DNA from: Knufia peltigerae
Lineage: Eukaryota; Ascomycota; Eurotiomycetes; Chaetothyriales; Trichomeriaceae
Length of the DNA stretch: 64,000 nucleotides
Direction of reading: 5' to 3'
NCBI GenBank assembly: GCA_030247855.1
Contig: JAPDRN010000020.1
Span: 124,001-188,000 of the forward strand
Both the position numbers and the translations under genes were made by a program. Positions 34,294 through 45,700 of the stretch are shown in pieces; position 1 is the stretch's first letter, and the number at the start of each line of letters is the position of its first letter. Below the pieces are notes generated by a model. It made no database searches. It had not been told where the DNA came from and saw only the letters and a list, made by a program, of their open reading frames with translations.

Positions 34294-35214
34294 ATGCGCG
34301 CCAAACGAAGCAAGAAGTATCGCAAGATAATGTCCAACTATGCCATGACCTTTGCCTTCCGCGAACCCTACCAAGTCCTCCTCGACTCGAACTTCATCCG
34401 CACATGCCACAGTTTCCACATGCCTCTACAGAAATACCTCGACAAGACCCTCCACGGCGAAAGCAAACTGTTCATCACACGATGTACGCTCGCGAAGGTC
34501 ATGGCGGACTTTGAACGCACCCGACCCGAAGGTTCCAGACAGAAGAGACCCGACTTCCTCCCTCCGCCCACCGAGGTGCCTCTACGGTACTGTAAACACA
34601 AGGACGACCAGGGCGAAGACGTCGGCGAGGTTGAGGAAGCACGTTGCCTGCTGGATTTACTGGCTGGACAGCCGCACGGCAATGAACAGCCGAAGAACAA
34701 GCAACACTATATCCTCGCGACCGCGGACGTGGACGACAAGGAACGGCGGAGAAAGGGCTTCATAGATGTTCGTGAGCGGGCGCGCATGATCCCCGGTGTG
34801 CCCATCGTGTACGTGAAGCGGAGTGTGATGATACTCGAAGAGTTAAGTGGGACGAGCGAGGGTGTGAAACGGCGGGGGGAGAAGGAGAAGTTTGCAGAGG
34901 GCCTCGTCGGGTTGGACAGGAAGAGAAAGCGCGGTGACGGGGACGATAGCGAGGACGAGTTGGACGAGCTTGCGCAGGAGCTGGAGAATGAAGGTGCGGG
35001 AGTGAAGTCGCGAGGCACGAAGCGAGCCAAAGGACCAAATCCTCTGAGTGTGAAGAAGAAGAAGACCAAGACGGCAACAGAGGGGTCAGGGAAGGATGGA
35101 CATGGGGAAGGCCAGACTAAGAGGCGGAGGAGGAAGCATGGTGTGAAAAGGGATCAAGAGCAAGGACAGGATGGACCCGTTGCGACTGTTGCGACCGTTA
35201 CGACCGAGGCATGA
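34294..35214 (+). CDS. UTP23: rRNA-processing protein Utp23 (PIN-like)
   Basis: A single exon of 306 aa. The N-terminus (MRAKRSKKYRKIMSNYAM, then FREPYQVLLDSNFIRTC) is the Utp23/Fcf1-type start. The PIN-like fold continues through LFITRCTLAKVM, and RYCKHKD with a later EARCLLDLL contribute the Cys/His residues of the zinc finger typical of Utp23. HYILATADVDDKERRR and RMIPGVPIVYVKRSVMILE complete the fold. The last 100 residues are Lys/Arg-rich and disordered (GVKSRGTKRAKGPNPLSVKK), a family feature. In yeast the protein belongs to the small-subunit processome in the nucleolus and helps release snR30. Nuclease activity is not expected, since the PIN acidic site is incomplete in the family. Confidence 0.94.
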   Translation: MRAKRSKKYRKIMSNYAMTFAFREPYQVLLDSNFIRTCHSFHMPLQKYLDKTLHGESKLFITRCTLAKVMADFERTRPEGSRQKRPDFLPPPTEVPLRYCKHKDDQGEDVGEVEEARCLLDLLAGQPHGNEQPKNKQHYILATADVDDKERRRKGFIDVRERARMIPGVPIVYVKRSVMILEELSGTSEGVKRRGEKEKFAEGLVGLDRKRKRGDGDDSEDELDELAQELENEGAGVKSRGTKRAKGPNPLSVKKKKTKTATEGSGKDGHGEGQTKRRRRKHGVKRDQEQGQDGPVATVATVTTEA

Positions 35215-35492
35215 TATACGTATACGGACGGCAAAAAGTAAACCCTCTGAGGTTCTGAATGGGATTCGCACATTTGGCGTTTGTGGATGGTTGCGATTTG
35301 GGCTTTCAAGGCTCTTTCACGCGAGGAAAGGAAAAAAGAAAAGCATGACGAGATACCCTTGTGCGAAATGAATTGAGATTTCAATTAATGTTCCTTTCCC
35401 TACTACACTGCCCTCTCTTCAAGTCATACCGTCCTCGTACATTGTTTGTTCTTTTGTAATTTTTTTATTTTCGACCACAAACCGTCCTCTTT

Positions 35493-35948
35493 TTATTTTC
35501 CCAGGAACGCCTTCCCGTATATGAACAGGCCGGTGGCGGCGAGAACGCTCAGACCTGCCGGGAGAGGTTTTCCAGTCTTGATGGCGCGAGGGATACTGCT
35601 GCCGGCTAGGATGACGGATGCGAGCAAGGCGAGTTCGACACCGTATGGTTGACGTCTCGAGATGCGGTAACCTCCCAGGCCGTACTATTTGATGATATGC
35701 GTCAGGACGAGTCGGAGACGTGGAGACAAGTATGTCAAAGGGAAGAGGTGCACGGGTATACATACCAACGCTCCTACAGTAAGTCCAGCTGCGATGCTAG
35801 GTACTGATCCTGTCCGGACGTAACCCGTCACTCCACCGATCGAGGTGAGTGCGGAGATGATGTACGCTGGTGTTTCGGAGGCCTGTAAGTAAGGAAGGGA
35901 GTTAGTGAACGAATATGGCGGCAGAGACATCGTGTAGGTACGAACCAT
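35493..35948 (-). CDS. TMEM14 family membrane protein
   Basis: Three exons: 35948-35946 (only ATG), 35882-35766 and 35684-35493; introns of 63 (GTTCGT ... TTACAG) and 81 bases (GTATGT ... AATAG); 103 aa. The joined protein begins MASETPAYIISAL, the usual start of the fungal family, and has four hydrophobic segments with glycine-rich turns: TSIGGVTGYVRTGSVPSIAA, GLGGYRISRR, LALLASVILAGSSIPRA and LSVLAATGLFIYGKAF. TMEM14 proteins sit in the inner mitochondrial or ER membrane; human TMEM14C is involved in porphyrin import for haem synthesis. The function of fungal members is not settled. The gene is convergent with UTP23, 278 bases apart, and divergent from OST2. Confidence 0.9.
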
Positions 35949-36822
35949 GATGATGATTGTCTCGATTGTGCTGTACAGAGTATATAGGAACTGTGGCTGG
36001 AAATCAGACAGCAGATGTTTCGTACAGTGGTGGGACGTGATGTACCTTACGAATATGAGTAGGAGTAGTGCCAATAAAGTCGGCAATGATGCAATCCGAG
36101 GCCCGACTACATAACTGTCCCGACCTATACTCCGTACCTCAAAGAATATATTTACAAGTGTTGGAACATTTTATTCTTCTTTGCGTCGCGCTTCTGAACT
36201 TATGGGAATGCTGTCCACTTATTACCGACTTTCCTCCAAGGATCTGTCATGACAACACGCAGTTTAAGATCATCACTCTGTTGGCGCATCCCGATTTCCA
36301 GTAAGTCTTTTGCAAATGGCGATTGGAGCACGATTCTAGGAGACCAAGTATAGCGGCTACAGACGTGGGCGTTGTACTGTCCAAAGAATATACTTGGACG
36401 AATAATGTGCGGTCTCCGACAGGGGCTAAAGTCGTGGATGGATGCTCTAAGGCTCAGTTGCTTGTTGCGCCTCAACACACAAAGATAGCCGGGTCGAGCT
36501 CCTCAAGTGGACATCTGCCATGACTGATCCGGTGATAGACTGTATCATTGTTTCCGTCACTAAAATACTTTCCACTGTACTCCGTACTTGCCAGTGGGCA
36601 TAGCGATTACTTGTGGGAATTGAGGTGAGGCTGAGTAAGGGCGGCGTTGACTATCTTCCCAGAATGGGTCTGACCTTGGCAACACGTTGCTTCAGGACAA
36701 AGTGACATACCGTGTAGTCCGTACTGCATACGAGCAGCGAATATAGCCTTGGACTGGACCTCACAGCAGTGCCCTCACAGACCTTTCATCCTTGTCATAT
36801 AACACACAGAAAACATTTCGCA
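35949..36822. other. divergent interval between TMEM14 and OST2 genes
   Basis: It probably holds both promoters. Two reverse ACGGAGTA copies lie at 36128-36135 and 36578-36585. No gene is seen. Confidence 0.5.
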
Positions 36823-37433
36823 ATGGCGAAGAAACCTGCTGCTCATTCGGCGGCCTCCAAAACCAGCACACCCGTCGCCGCAGCCAAACCTCCTCCAGCA
36901 GCACGGACTGCCTCTGGTTCCATCTCAACACCTTCAGTCACTCCCTCCAAACCTCTAACTGCGACGTCACTCTCTCCCCGATCTTCTCCGCAAGAGATCA
37001 TTGTACATGTATGGAATCGATATCTTCAGGACACCCCATCGCGGACGATGCTGCTCGACACCTTTATGGTTTGGCTCGTGGTGGTAGGAGGCATTCAGTT
37101 CGTTTACTGCGTCTTGGCTGGCAACTACGTATGCTTTCTCATGCTTGTGGGCTAAACCAATGCTAATCATATGCTTAGCCCTTTAATGCCTTCCTCTCGG
37201 GTTTCTGCGCTGCAGTAGGCCAGTTCGTCCTGACAGCTTCTCTACGAATGCAAACGTCCGAACGACCACCCGCTGGTGCGTCCACAACAGCAAAGAAGAC
37301 CACATCAAAAACGGTAGACGCAGTCAGTGGAGAGTTGGTGGAAGATGGAAAGGTCAGCACCGAGAGAGCCTTTGCCGATTTCGTCTTTGGCAGTCTGATC
37401 CTCCATGGCTTCTGTGTCAACTTTATCAACTAA
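36823..37433 (+). CDS. OST2: oligosaccharyltransferase subunit Ost2/DAD1
   Basis: Exons 36823-37128 and 37179-37433, a 50-base phase-0 intron (GTATGC ... CTTAG); 186 aa. The DAD1 domain is clear: YLQDTPSRTMLLDTFMVWLV, then GIQFVYCVLAGNYPFNAFLS, GFCAAVGQFVLTASLRMQ and the C-terminal FADFVFGSLILHGFCVNFIN, three membrane helices in all. Ost2 is an essential subunit of the ER oligosaccharyltransferase that puts N-glycans on proteins. Two low-complexity extensions make it longer than yeast Ost2 (130 aa): about 60 Ala/Ser/Pro-rich residues at the N-terminus and an insertion of about 40 residues before the last helix, which are common in filamentous fungi. ATG 36823 is chosen because the codons upstream do not look like protein. 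Confidence 0.95.
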
Positions 37434-38238
37434 AAGGCGGGAGGAAATGGGATTTGACATGAGCGCCATGTACACCACTCATCAGCAGGAGCTGAAAAGT
37501 GGACATCCATTTCGGATATACATGGATTTGCCAGAGATTGACGCAAATTGCTCTGCCGAAACGTCCATATCACCAGCCGTTGGTCGCACTGCGGTACTCA
37601 AGATCAGCAGGACAACTTCGTTGCCGATTCCAAGGCCAAAGTAATGCTAGTCATGAGACGACCCAGTCATTCATCATTGGCTTGGGCCTCACATCGGCGC
37701 GCACAGCTGGCCGAGCGGAAACCAACATTGTGTTCGGTTTTCGATGTATGATTATGCAGAATTTACCCCATGATTCATTTTGTCCTACGAAGATATGGGA
37801 ATCCCGTCTAAGGGAGTTTTAGATGAAGATCTTCTAGTCAGACAGACCCCTATTCATCATACATATGGAGTACGGCACAAGTGGTGTTTTCAATCCTAGA
37901 GTTGAAGTCAGCGATGACCACACGACTGACTTAGACTTTCCAAAAAATCGGTTGCATCTATTCGGGCGTTTCTCTTCAGGATTTCGATAGAGTCTCATGT
38001 TGCTACGTGGGTGATACTGGAATCGATAGGGCTAAGAGATCTGAAACACGCAACCCCAGATCCTGTTTCAAAATGCTTACTTGCCGAAGCCTTCATGAAC
38101 AAACATCGAATTCCCACAGTTCTGGAGTGATTTGTCTTTCCCGATGTTCTAATGCTTGCTTTTGTTTTCTGATTTGCAAGAGTTGTCGCCGTCTCGATTT
38201 TGCCCGTTTATTGAACGTTCTTTTCGCTGGTCGTCATA
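37434..38238. other. intergenic interval
   Basis: Between OST2 and the SET gene. The frames present have no motif; no gene is seen. Confidence 0.5.
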
Positions 38239-39574
38239 ATGAAACCCGAGCTGGTCTCGTCGATCTTTACCTTGATCTGTTTTCTCCCTTTCACCTTTGC
38301 GCAAGAGCAGGACGAAGAGAATACCATTCCTTCAGAAATAACAGAATCGTTTCATCCATGGTCCTATGCGCCAATATGCACCGAGCCCCTCAAAGCGCTA
38401 GGTGGTCCGCTATGCGTTTACACAAATGCCACGTTCGCCAATGGCCGCGGTATCTCCATTTTCACGACACCCAAGATCTCGGAATCCTTTGCTGCTGAGT
38501 TTCCTTTCCACGACGACAATGTCCTGGCCGAGCACGGAATCAACGACCCTCATGGCGACGAGGCTCGACCGTGGTATGTCGCAGACTTAGCAGGCAAGGG
38601 TAAGGGCGTGCTGGCCAAGCACGAACTTCGTCGTGGCGACCGCATTACTGCTTACACTCCCTATATCCTCGTGCACATGGAGAGCGAGTTTACCGTTGAC
38701 GAGCGCGAAAAGTGGCTGAAAATGGCCATCAGGCAATTGCCCGAGGCCAGCCAGGAACATTTCTTCAGCCTCGCCACGATCTGGAATGAGAAAGGGTATG
38801 AAGTGCAAGATGTGATCAAGGCGAATGCTTTCGAAATGCAGGTCGGTGGGGTGATGCATGTCGGCGTGTTCCCAGAAACGAGCAGGTTGAATCATGCCTG
38901 TAGTCCGAAGTACGTGTCCTCCCCCCCCCCCCCTCCTTTTTGTCCTTTCCGCTCCCCTACCCTCAATGCTTTTGGACCTACGTCGTCACGATGCGGGTTC
39001 AAAATGGGTCGAAATGTCGATTCATTGTCAATGCTAATGATTGCATTGTAGTGCTCAATACTTTCTCGAACCCGGTTTGTTGACGCATTTCGTCCACGCT
39101 TCGAGAGACATTGCACCGGATGAAGAAATTACCGTCTCGTATGCGCCCCCTTTGCGATTTCACGAAACCCGTCAGAAGTATTTGAAAGATCACTTCCACT
39201 TTACGTGTGACTGTCCACGTTGCCAGAATGGTTTGGCATCCGATGACGCATTACACCAAATCGACACACTACAGTCCAGCCTGGGTAACTGGACGCCCGA
39301 GTCGACGGCCAGCGTGAAGAAGGCGGAAGAGTTGATCCGCTTGTACAAGCAGGAAGGCCTCGAGGGATTCCTGGACACCGCGTACGGGTACGCCGCCCTG
39401 ACGTACAATGCCGTCGGTAGCGTCAGGGGTGCGAAGAGGTATGCCAAACTGGCGGCCGAGTCGGCTGCTTTGAAGTATGGTCCTTCTTACAAGGACATTG
39501 CTACGTGGAAGGACCTGGAGAACGATCCGCAGGGGCATGTGAGTTGGATGAGGAGGAAGTTGGCACGACTTTGA
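38239..39574 (+). CDS. SET-domain protein with secretory signal peptide
   Basis: Exons 38239-38909 and 39052-39574, a 142-base intron (GTACGT ... TTGTAG) splitting the Asn codon of the SET core; 397 aa. Residues 1-21 (MKPELVSSIFTLICFLPFTFA) form a signal peptide. The SET parts follow in order: GKGKGVLAKHELRRGDRI, a long insert, SRLNHACSPNAQYF, then EEITVSYAPPLRFHETRQ and the post-SET CDCPRC. SET domains transfer methyl groups to lysine, normally on nuclear proteins, so a protein that enters the ER is unusual; its target is unknown. The N-terminal 110 residues include Cys and an N-glycosylation site and do not match a family I know. Similar fungal genes are usually annotated only as SET or TPR proteins. 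Confidence 0.88.
38921..38933 (+). repeat. C13 homopolymer in the SET gene intron
   Basis: Thirteen consecutive C residues begin eleven bases after the donor site. Such runs are error-prone in sequencing and in replication. Confidence 0.9.
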
Positions 39575-40252
39575 AGAGAGACAGATTCTATGGACACGAT
39601 TCCGTTTTTTGTGTAGTGTTTTGTATAAAGCTGGCTGGGCGTTAGTCAGTATTTGAGCAGTTCATCTGGATGGCATCGGCCGGTGGCATATGGCTGCTTG
39701 GGAGTGGTAGTCCAGGTGTAATTTGGTCCTCAGTAATCGATTTCATCCTATCTCTGTGAGTATCAAGCACAATGTTCTTCGTCGCCCAAGCACGATGGGT
39801 TTCAACGTTTCCAGCCGCGAAAAGTGAGGGTCCGGGACGATCGCCGTGATGCGGCCAAAAAGGCTCCTGATCCGTACTGAGCCGTGGGCCCTAATACTTG
39901 AGACCGATCACAGGTGGCGCTAGAACTACTTCAGGTACTCGTTACAGTGCCTAGCACAGCTAGTGTAGGCGATAATAGGTAAAGACCTAGGCATACGGTC
40001 CGTACTCCATGCCTACGAAAGTACGGAGTACCTACAATAATACGTCGTCGTATCGTCGTATCGTCGTATCTCAATGCTCCGCTTTCTCTGGACCGTCATC
40101 AGCCCAACCGACTCGTACTCGGTACTCATACTATTACTGTACTTCCTAACTGCAACCCGTCCTTCTTCAATCTCCTACACTTTTCCCTCGTGGGTCACCA
40201 AGGGCTAAAAGGCGCATCTCATTATGAGAGCGTACTGGCCTTCAGCCATTCC
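39575..40252. other. intergenic interval with tandem repeat
   Basis: It contains three exact copies of TCGTCGTA and an inverted pair GTACTCC / GGAGTAC (40002-40031) that includes an ACGGAGTA copy. No gene is seen. Confidence 0.5.
40045..40068 (+). repeat. tandem repeat, 8-base unit TCGTCGTA, three copies
   Basis: Three exact copies lie head to tail, about 190 bases before the PTC7-like start codon. Confidence 0.85.
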
Positions 40253-41791
40253 ATGCTCAGCCAAACCGCCAGATCGACCCGGCACGCTCTGACACGCACA
40301 TGCCCTCCCCCTCCTCCTTGTCGATGCTTCCTGGGACTCCCGAAAAGCAGCCCAAGACGATGGTGTCGTCCTGACTACTACTCACCAAACTCACCACACA
40401 CACCGTCACAGTACTCACACCTCGTCCTTCCCAAGCAACACGCCTTTCGGCGGGCATTTGGGACCTTTCCAGATCATGCTCGCCGATACCTCATCTCCGA
40501 AGGCAGGACGACATCGCCTCCCGACGAACAACCACCCCCACAGCCTTCGACGTCGTCCTCCCCCTTCTACCTCGAAACCGGCTATTCGATCTTTGCCAAA
40601 CGGCCGTCTCGGCCGTTCCCACCGCCGTTCGTGTCGGCGCCGTCGGGGTCCTTCTCTGACCCCCTGACCACGCACAATGCCCCGCGCGGCCGTCGACCCT
40701 ACGTCAATGGCCAGCTGGTCCGCGGCATCACGAACGGTGACGACGCCATCATTATCGGCGATGCCAATTTCATAGCCGTCGACGACGGCGTGGGTGCTTG
40801 GGCGCTGAAAGAACGGGGCCACGCGGCACTGTGGTCCCGACTGATCGCGCACTTTTGGGCCGTCGAGGTGGAAAAGTCGTTTACCACAAAGGACGGAGCA
40901 CCGGTCAAGTTGAACGACCTGAACCCGATCCAGAATCTACAAGATGCATACGAGCAGACCAAGGCAGCTACAAAGGGCACATTGAAGGACGAACCTGACC
41001 CTCTCTCGTCTTCTTCCTCCGATTCCTCTTCCGAGTCCAGCCAGAAGGGCACAAAAGACGAGAAGCACGAAAAAGACACGGACAAGGACAAGGACAAGGA
41101 TAAAGAAAAGCCAGGTGAGAACGACATCCTAGGTACGACGACAGCATCCTCGGCCCTTCTATACCACACATCAGCCACGCCTCCCGTACCCGTCATCCTC
41201 GCCACGACCTTGGGAGATTGTAAAGTCCTCATCCTACGTCCGTCTTTTGCAAGAAATAGTACACAGGAGTCCAAATCCTCCTCGTCCGGCAACAGCAACG
41301 GCGGCGGCGGCAGTGGTGTCGCCGCCACAAAGCCCAAATCTACCACGACCGAAGAAGAGGTCGACTTTTCCAAATGCATCCTCTACCGCTCCACCGAGCA
41401 GTGGCACTGGTTCGACTGCCCTCGCCAACTGGGGACCAACTCGCCCGACACCCCGGTGGGCAACGGCGTGTGCGACACGGTCGAGGTGTCGCCGGGCGAC
41501 GTCGTGGCCGTCTTGTCCGACGGCGTGACGGACAACCTGTGGGAGCACGAGATCGCCGAGACCATCTGCACGTGCGTGCAAAAGTGGGAGGCGGGCGTCG
41601 ACGAGGCCAAGGACGGCATCGTCTACGTGGCGCGCACCCTGATGAACGCCGCCCGCGAGGTCGCCCAGGACCCCAACGCCGAGTCGCCGTACATGGAGCG
41701 CGCCTTCGACGAGGGCATCGCCGCCGAGGGGGGGAAACTGGACGACATCAGCGTCGTGTTGGGTCTGTGTCGGAAACGAGAAGACAAATGA
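40253..41791 (+). CDS. PTC7: PP2C-type protein phosphatase, Ptc7-like (mitochondrial)
   Basis: A single exon of 512 aa. The first 50 residues are rich in Arg, Ser and Pro with almost no acid, fitting a mitochondrial presequence. The PP2C fold is split by inserts: FIAVDDGVGAWALKERG at about residues 174-190 gives the first metal-binding Asp, DVVAVLSDGVTDNLWEHE gives the next, and GKLDDISVVLGLC the last. This set, with the WALKERG-type sequence, is that of Ptc7/azr1 phosphatases; yeast Ptc7 acts in mitochondria, including on coenzyme Q synthesis. A 47-residue disordered insert of Ser and Lys-Asp repeats lies at about 243-289 and a Ser/Gly insert near 335-365. The frame is open before 40253 only from a GTG. 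Third codon positions are strongly G/C. Confidence 0.9.
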   Translation: MLSQTARSTRHALTRTCPPPPPCRCFLGLPKSSPRRWCRPDYYSPNSPHTPSQYSHLVLPKQHAFRRAFGTFPDHARRYLISEGRTTSPPDEQPPPQPSTSSSPFYLETGYSIFAKRPSRPFPPPFVSAPSGSFSDPLTTHNAPRGRRPYVNGQLVRGITNGDDAIIIGDANFIAVDDGVGAWALKERGHAALWSRLIAHFWAVEVEKSFTTKDGAPVKLNDLNPIQNLQDAYEQTKAATKGTLKDEPDPLSSSSSDSSSESSQKGTKDEKHEKDTDKDKDKDKEKPGENDILGTTTASSALLYHTSATPPVPVILATTLGDCKVLILRPSFARNSTQESKSSSSGNSNGGGGSGVAATKPKSTTTEEEVDFSKCILYRSTEQWHWFDCPRQLGTNSPDTPVGNGVCDTVEVSPGDVVAVLSDGVTDNLWEHEIAETICTCVQKWEAGVDEAKDGIVYVARTLMNAAREVAQDPNAESPYMERAFDEGIAAEGGKLDDISVVLGLCRKREDK

Positions 41792-42722
41792 AGAACAAAA
41801 ACTCTCGCTGTCTTGGGTGTCTCGGACGCTGACACTTGGTATCATACAGAAAAGAAGAGTGCCGTGAAGAAAGTGGAGCATAGCTGGTGCGCGTGAACAA
41901 CCATGTTTTTAAACCCACCGCGACTTATGACGGTGCTTTTAATTGTTGTGATGGATTTTGACATGCCTACGGAAAAAGGGGCGAGGCGACAGTCAACGTC
42001 GTTTCGTCTATGAGATTATTCGGCATTTTTAGAAGGCGAAGGCGACCCTTCTGGCGTCTGGGTTATGGCTTTACAGTGTTGTGTATATGTGACTAGGCTG
42101 GACAAAATGGATTGTATCGTTTAACATCTTCCACCAAGATAACCCCAAAAGTGGATGACCCTCCTCCCTCCATCGTCAACAGCAAGCGGGTTGAAGATTG
42201 TGACGTTCTCTCTTCCAGTCTCTGCCATTGCCTCCTCGGTGTACTAATACACTGGTGATGATATCTTCGGACACGTAGCCATTACACCGTGGCGAGACAA
42301 GGATGTCAGCCGAGCACCTGCCACTCCTAGTTCGGGTGTTGACTTGAGATGCATAACTATACCGCAGGGGCCTGCGGTTATGGGCCATGATATGGCATAC
42401 CGCCATACTTGAGCCTAGTACATGGTGTACAGTACGTGGTAGATCCCAGAAATGCTGCCATGGGCGGATATTTGGTGTCCTAGGCTGGAAACTTTCGTTG
42501 CTAGCTATCTGGCTGCTGAGTTGGAGAATATACCCAGTTGCATCAGTGTGTGTAACAAATCATCAGACCGATTGTCTGTAAAACATGAAGTGCTGGATCT
42601 GCTTGACGACATTTCAATCTCCAGAGGTGGCATTTTGATGGCAATAAGGTGGTTGATCTGGGGTGAAAGAGCTTGATCAACAAACCCGATGCAGCTCCTG
42701 ACACCTCGTACCTCGTTGTTAT
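41792..42722. other. convergent intergenic interval
   Basis: Between the 3' ends of the PTC7-like and MTR10 genes. No gene is seen. Confidence 0.5.
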
Positions 42723-45700
42723 TCAGCCGCTAAATCTAAATCTTGTTGCCTCCAACCTTCCAAGCCCTTCTCGTGGAGCCACATTCCTTCTGCGATAAGA
42801 ATTGGTGAAGTCCTGCAATAGTACACGAACCTTTCTCGGCTCATTCTGCTGTAACTTGTCACTAATGCCCTTCATGAGCTTATTGGCTTCGGCTGGCTTC
42901 AGAGTGCCAGTTGGTAGGAGCTGCAGTGTTCCTTGAACCCACTGAGCCGCAGTTTCTGGTGCCAGGTTGAACAAGGACAGTAATACGCCCGAAGCATCCG
43001 GGAAGCAATCCTCCGGAAAGCTGAACATCATGCCTGTCAAAACTCGATGGACAAGTTGCTGGCCAGTAGAGTTGAGCACCTGTTTTACCGCCTCCCGTAC
43101 TTCCGGAGGCGTACCAGGTGTCGGCTCACCATCAGGGCCATTAAAATTTGAGATTGGAGGTTTTTCGAAGCCAAAATCCAGGAAATCTCTTAGAAAATGT
43201 AGTGCCGCTTGGATAGGCTCCATTGACTGCAATGTCAATGCTGTAAGGGAGGCCTGAACCATGGGAAGTGACAGGTTTGAGGTTATCGTCTTGTTTGGGT
43301 AGAATCTGACGGCGTCTGATGAAAGCCGGAAGAAGTCTTCAATCACATCTGGCAGTTCCACGGGTTGCAGCTCTGTCAGTATCTTGAAGAAGACAGTTGC
43401 CTGTTGTGCGAAGAATCTGAAAACGTTGTCACTAGTGGCTTCGTCGACGAACTCGGCGCCGTAGGAAAATTCTCGAATAACTGCATCGGTCGCCCACAAG
43501 AAGCATCCTTGTCGGGATGCCTCAAATCCTTCAGCAATACTGCTAGCAAGTGCAGGGAGGAGAGGGGCCGTTGCTGTGCGGTAGGATATCACCATCACCC
43601 GCCAACATTTGCATACTCGTTCCAAGATCGGTATTGATCGTGTGAAATGCTTCGCAATGCCCGACAAAGCTGGCAAAATTTCTTGACAATATTTGACCGC
43701 TGGGTTGGGCTCATTAGGCGAGACATATGGTTGTACCCAATCGAAGAAAATTGTCATCAGTCCTAAGTAGTCAGCAACTGTCTTCTCGCCATTCTCATCC
43801 TTAGCTTGTTGAGCTAGCGAGACAACTCTGCTCATGACTGGGTCACAAAACATCTTTAGAGTCTCGTAAATTTTGTTGACAGGTTGGACAGCCACGACTG
43901 CTGCGACTCCTTCAGTGACCTCTTCTTGACTTGATGGTTTGAGCTTGTCAATAACACTCTCATAAAAGTGGTGTAGCTGCGGTATATGGTCGCCGAGCAA
44001 TTTCTGGCAATCTGTGCCCAAAAATCTGAATGCAAGAGCAGCAGCCTGCACAACTTCCACTGAGGTGTGATTGAATCCAGATATGACATAGTTCAGCTGT
44101 GCCTCAAGAGTTTCTGGATGCTGTGATGTCCATTCTGTATATCGAGCCAAGGCCATGATGGCCTGGAACTTAAGTTTCTCATGGTCCGGCACTGTCGTCA
44201 GGAGAGGAATGACGTTAGGTAGTACAGTTTCTTCTTCGGGGCTGACCATACGGCCCATGGCTCGTAGACTGAAAAGAGGTGCTTCGAGCTCCTGCCAATG
44301 GGGGACACTGGCACCCGACACCTGAGAACCATATTGCTGGCCCCAAGTTTGTATCAGAGCAAATGCCTTACCAAGACATTGTGTAACGCCGATCACCTCG
44401 CAGCAATCCTTGAGAACGTCGCCCATGTTATGTCTGAAACCCCGGAATTTGTCTTCTTGCTCTCGGTCTCCGTCGAAAAGATCTTTCTCGTCCCCGTCTT
44501 CTGGCGTCGGAAATTCAAGGTGCTTGATCATGACATCCACGAGCTTGGAGTATAGGTCTGCTAGAGAAGCCCGAGCCGAGATGTATTTCTCGATAGTCAA
44601 ACATTGTTTAAGTTCGTACCAGAACACAAATGTGACGGAGATGGCTTCGCGATCTTTGTCGCGCATACAGCACTCTAGGACGCACTCGACAAGGTCCCGG
44701 AACTCTGTTGGCATGCGTGCGATGAGGACGACCCATGCTTCTCCAGCTTCGGCAAAGATTCGGGTGACGCCCTTCATCAGATCATTGTCTTCGGTGGCAG
44801 CGCTTTGCTGGATCATCGGTCGTAGCTGGATTATTCGGGGATAAAGGATTTTAATGACGCTTAGTGACTCGTCGACGTCCCGTGTATCTCTGAACATGGT
44901 GCACAGGCAGTCAACCGCTGAGTCAAACGAGTCATTGTCGTTGATGGCATCAATTATCTCATTCAGTAACGGGGAGTTTACCACATCGATTGTAGGGATT
45001 TCCCGCAGCCAGGAGGCGATACAAGAGTAAAGCCGCGGGTTGTGCGCTGCCTGGGCTGCACAAGAGTTAGCCAGCTCCGAGGCATATGGGGCTCAGATGT
45101 CACTTACTGGATGACTGTGCATAGGAAACCAAGAGATTCAAGACCTGGGCGGAGTTGTCCTCAAGGAGTTCCTTTGTTCTATCGGCGAGTTCCTCTTCCT
45201 ATATTGCAATGGTGGATTAGACTGTGATCGGGGGCCAGAGTGATGTTGCTGTGAAGCCGAACAAATGTTGCTTGGTCGAACATACTGAAAGGTTGATTTT
45301 ACGGCCTTCCGTGACCTCTTCAGGTAGGATTCGCAAGAAGTCGAGTAGACAATCTCCGCCATCACTACTATTGCCAACCGCTGTGCCCACCGTACTCAAA
45401 ACGTCCTTCCACGAAGTCAACTGGATTGCCAAACTTGCAAGACATATGCATAATTGCGTCCGGATCGGTCTCGGTCCAGCGAGATAGAGTTGGAGGAGGG
45501 ACAAGAGTGAATCTCGAAGTGGCGTGAGAGCCTCTGCAGGCAGCTGATGAAGATCATAAATAATCTGGAACCGTCAGTTGGCTGGCCTTGCCTGCGCAGT
45601 GCATCTATTACCTTGCCCTTCAGGGTCGTAGCAGCAAAAAGTCTGGCCTCTACAGGTACCGACGAATCCTGCAGAATTGCATGTGTCGTATTCCATGCTT

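Noticed and set aside
40699..41881. Long minus-strand frames (226 and 215 codons) opposite the PTC7-like gene
   Set aside because: Shadows of GC-rich coding sequence, without family motifs.
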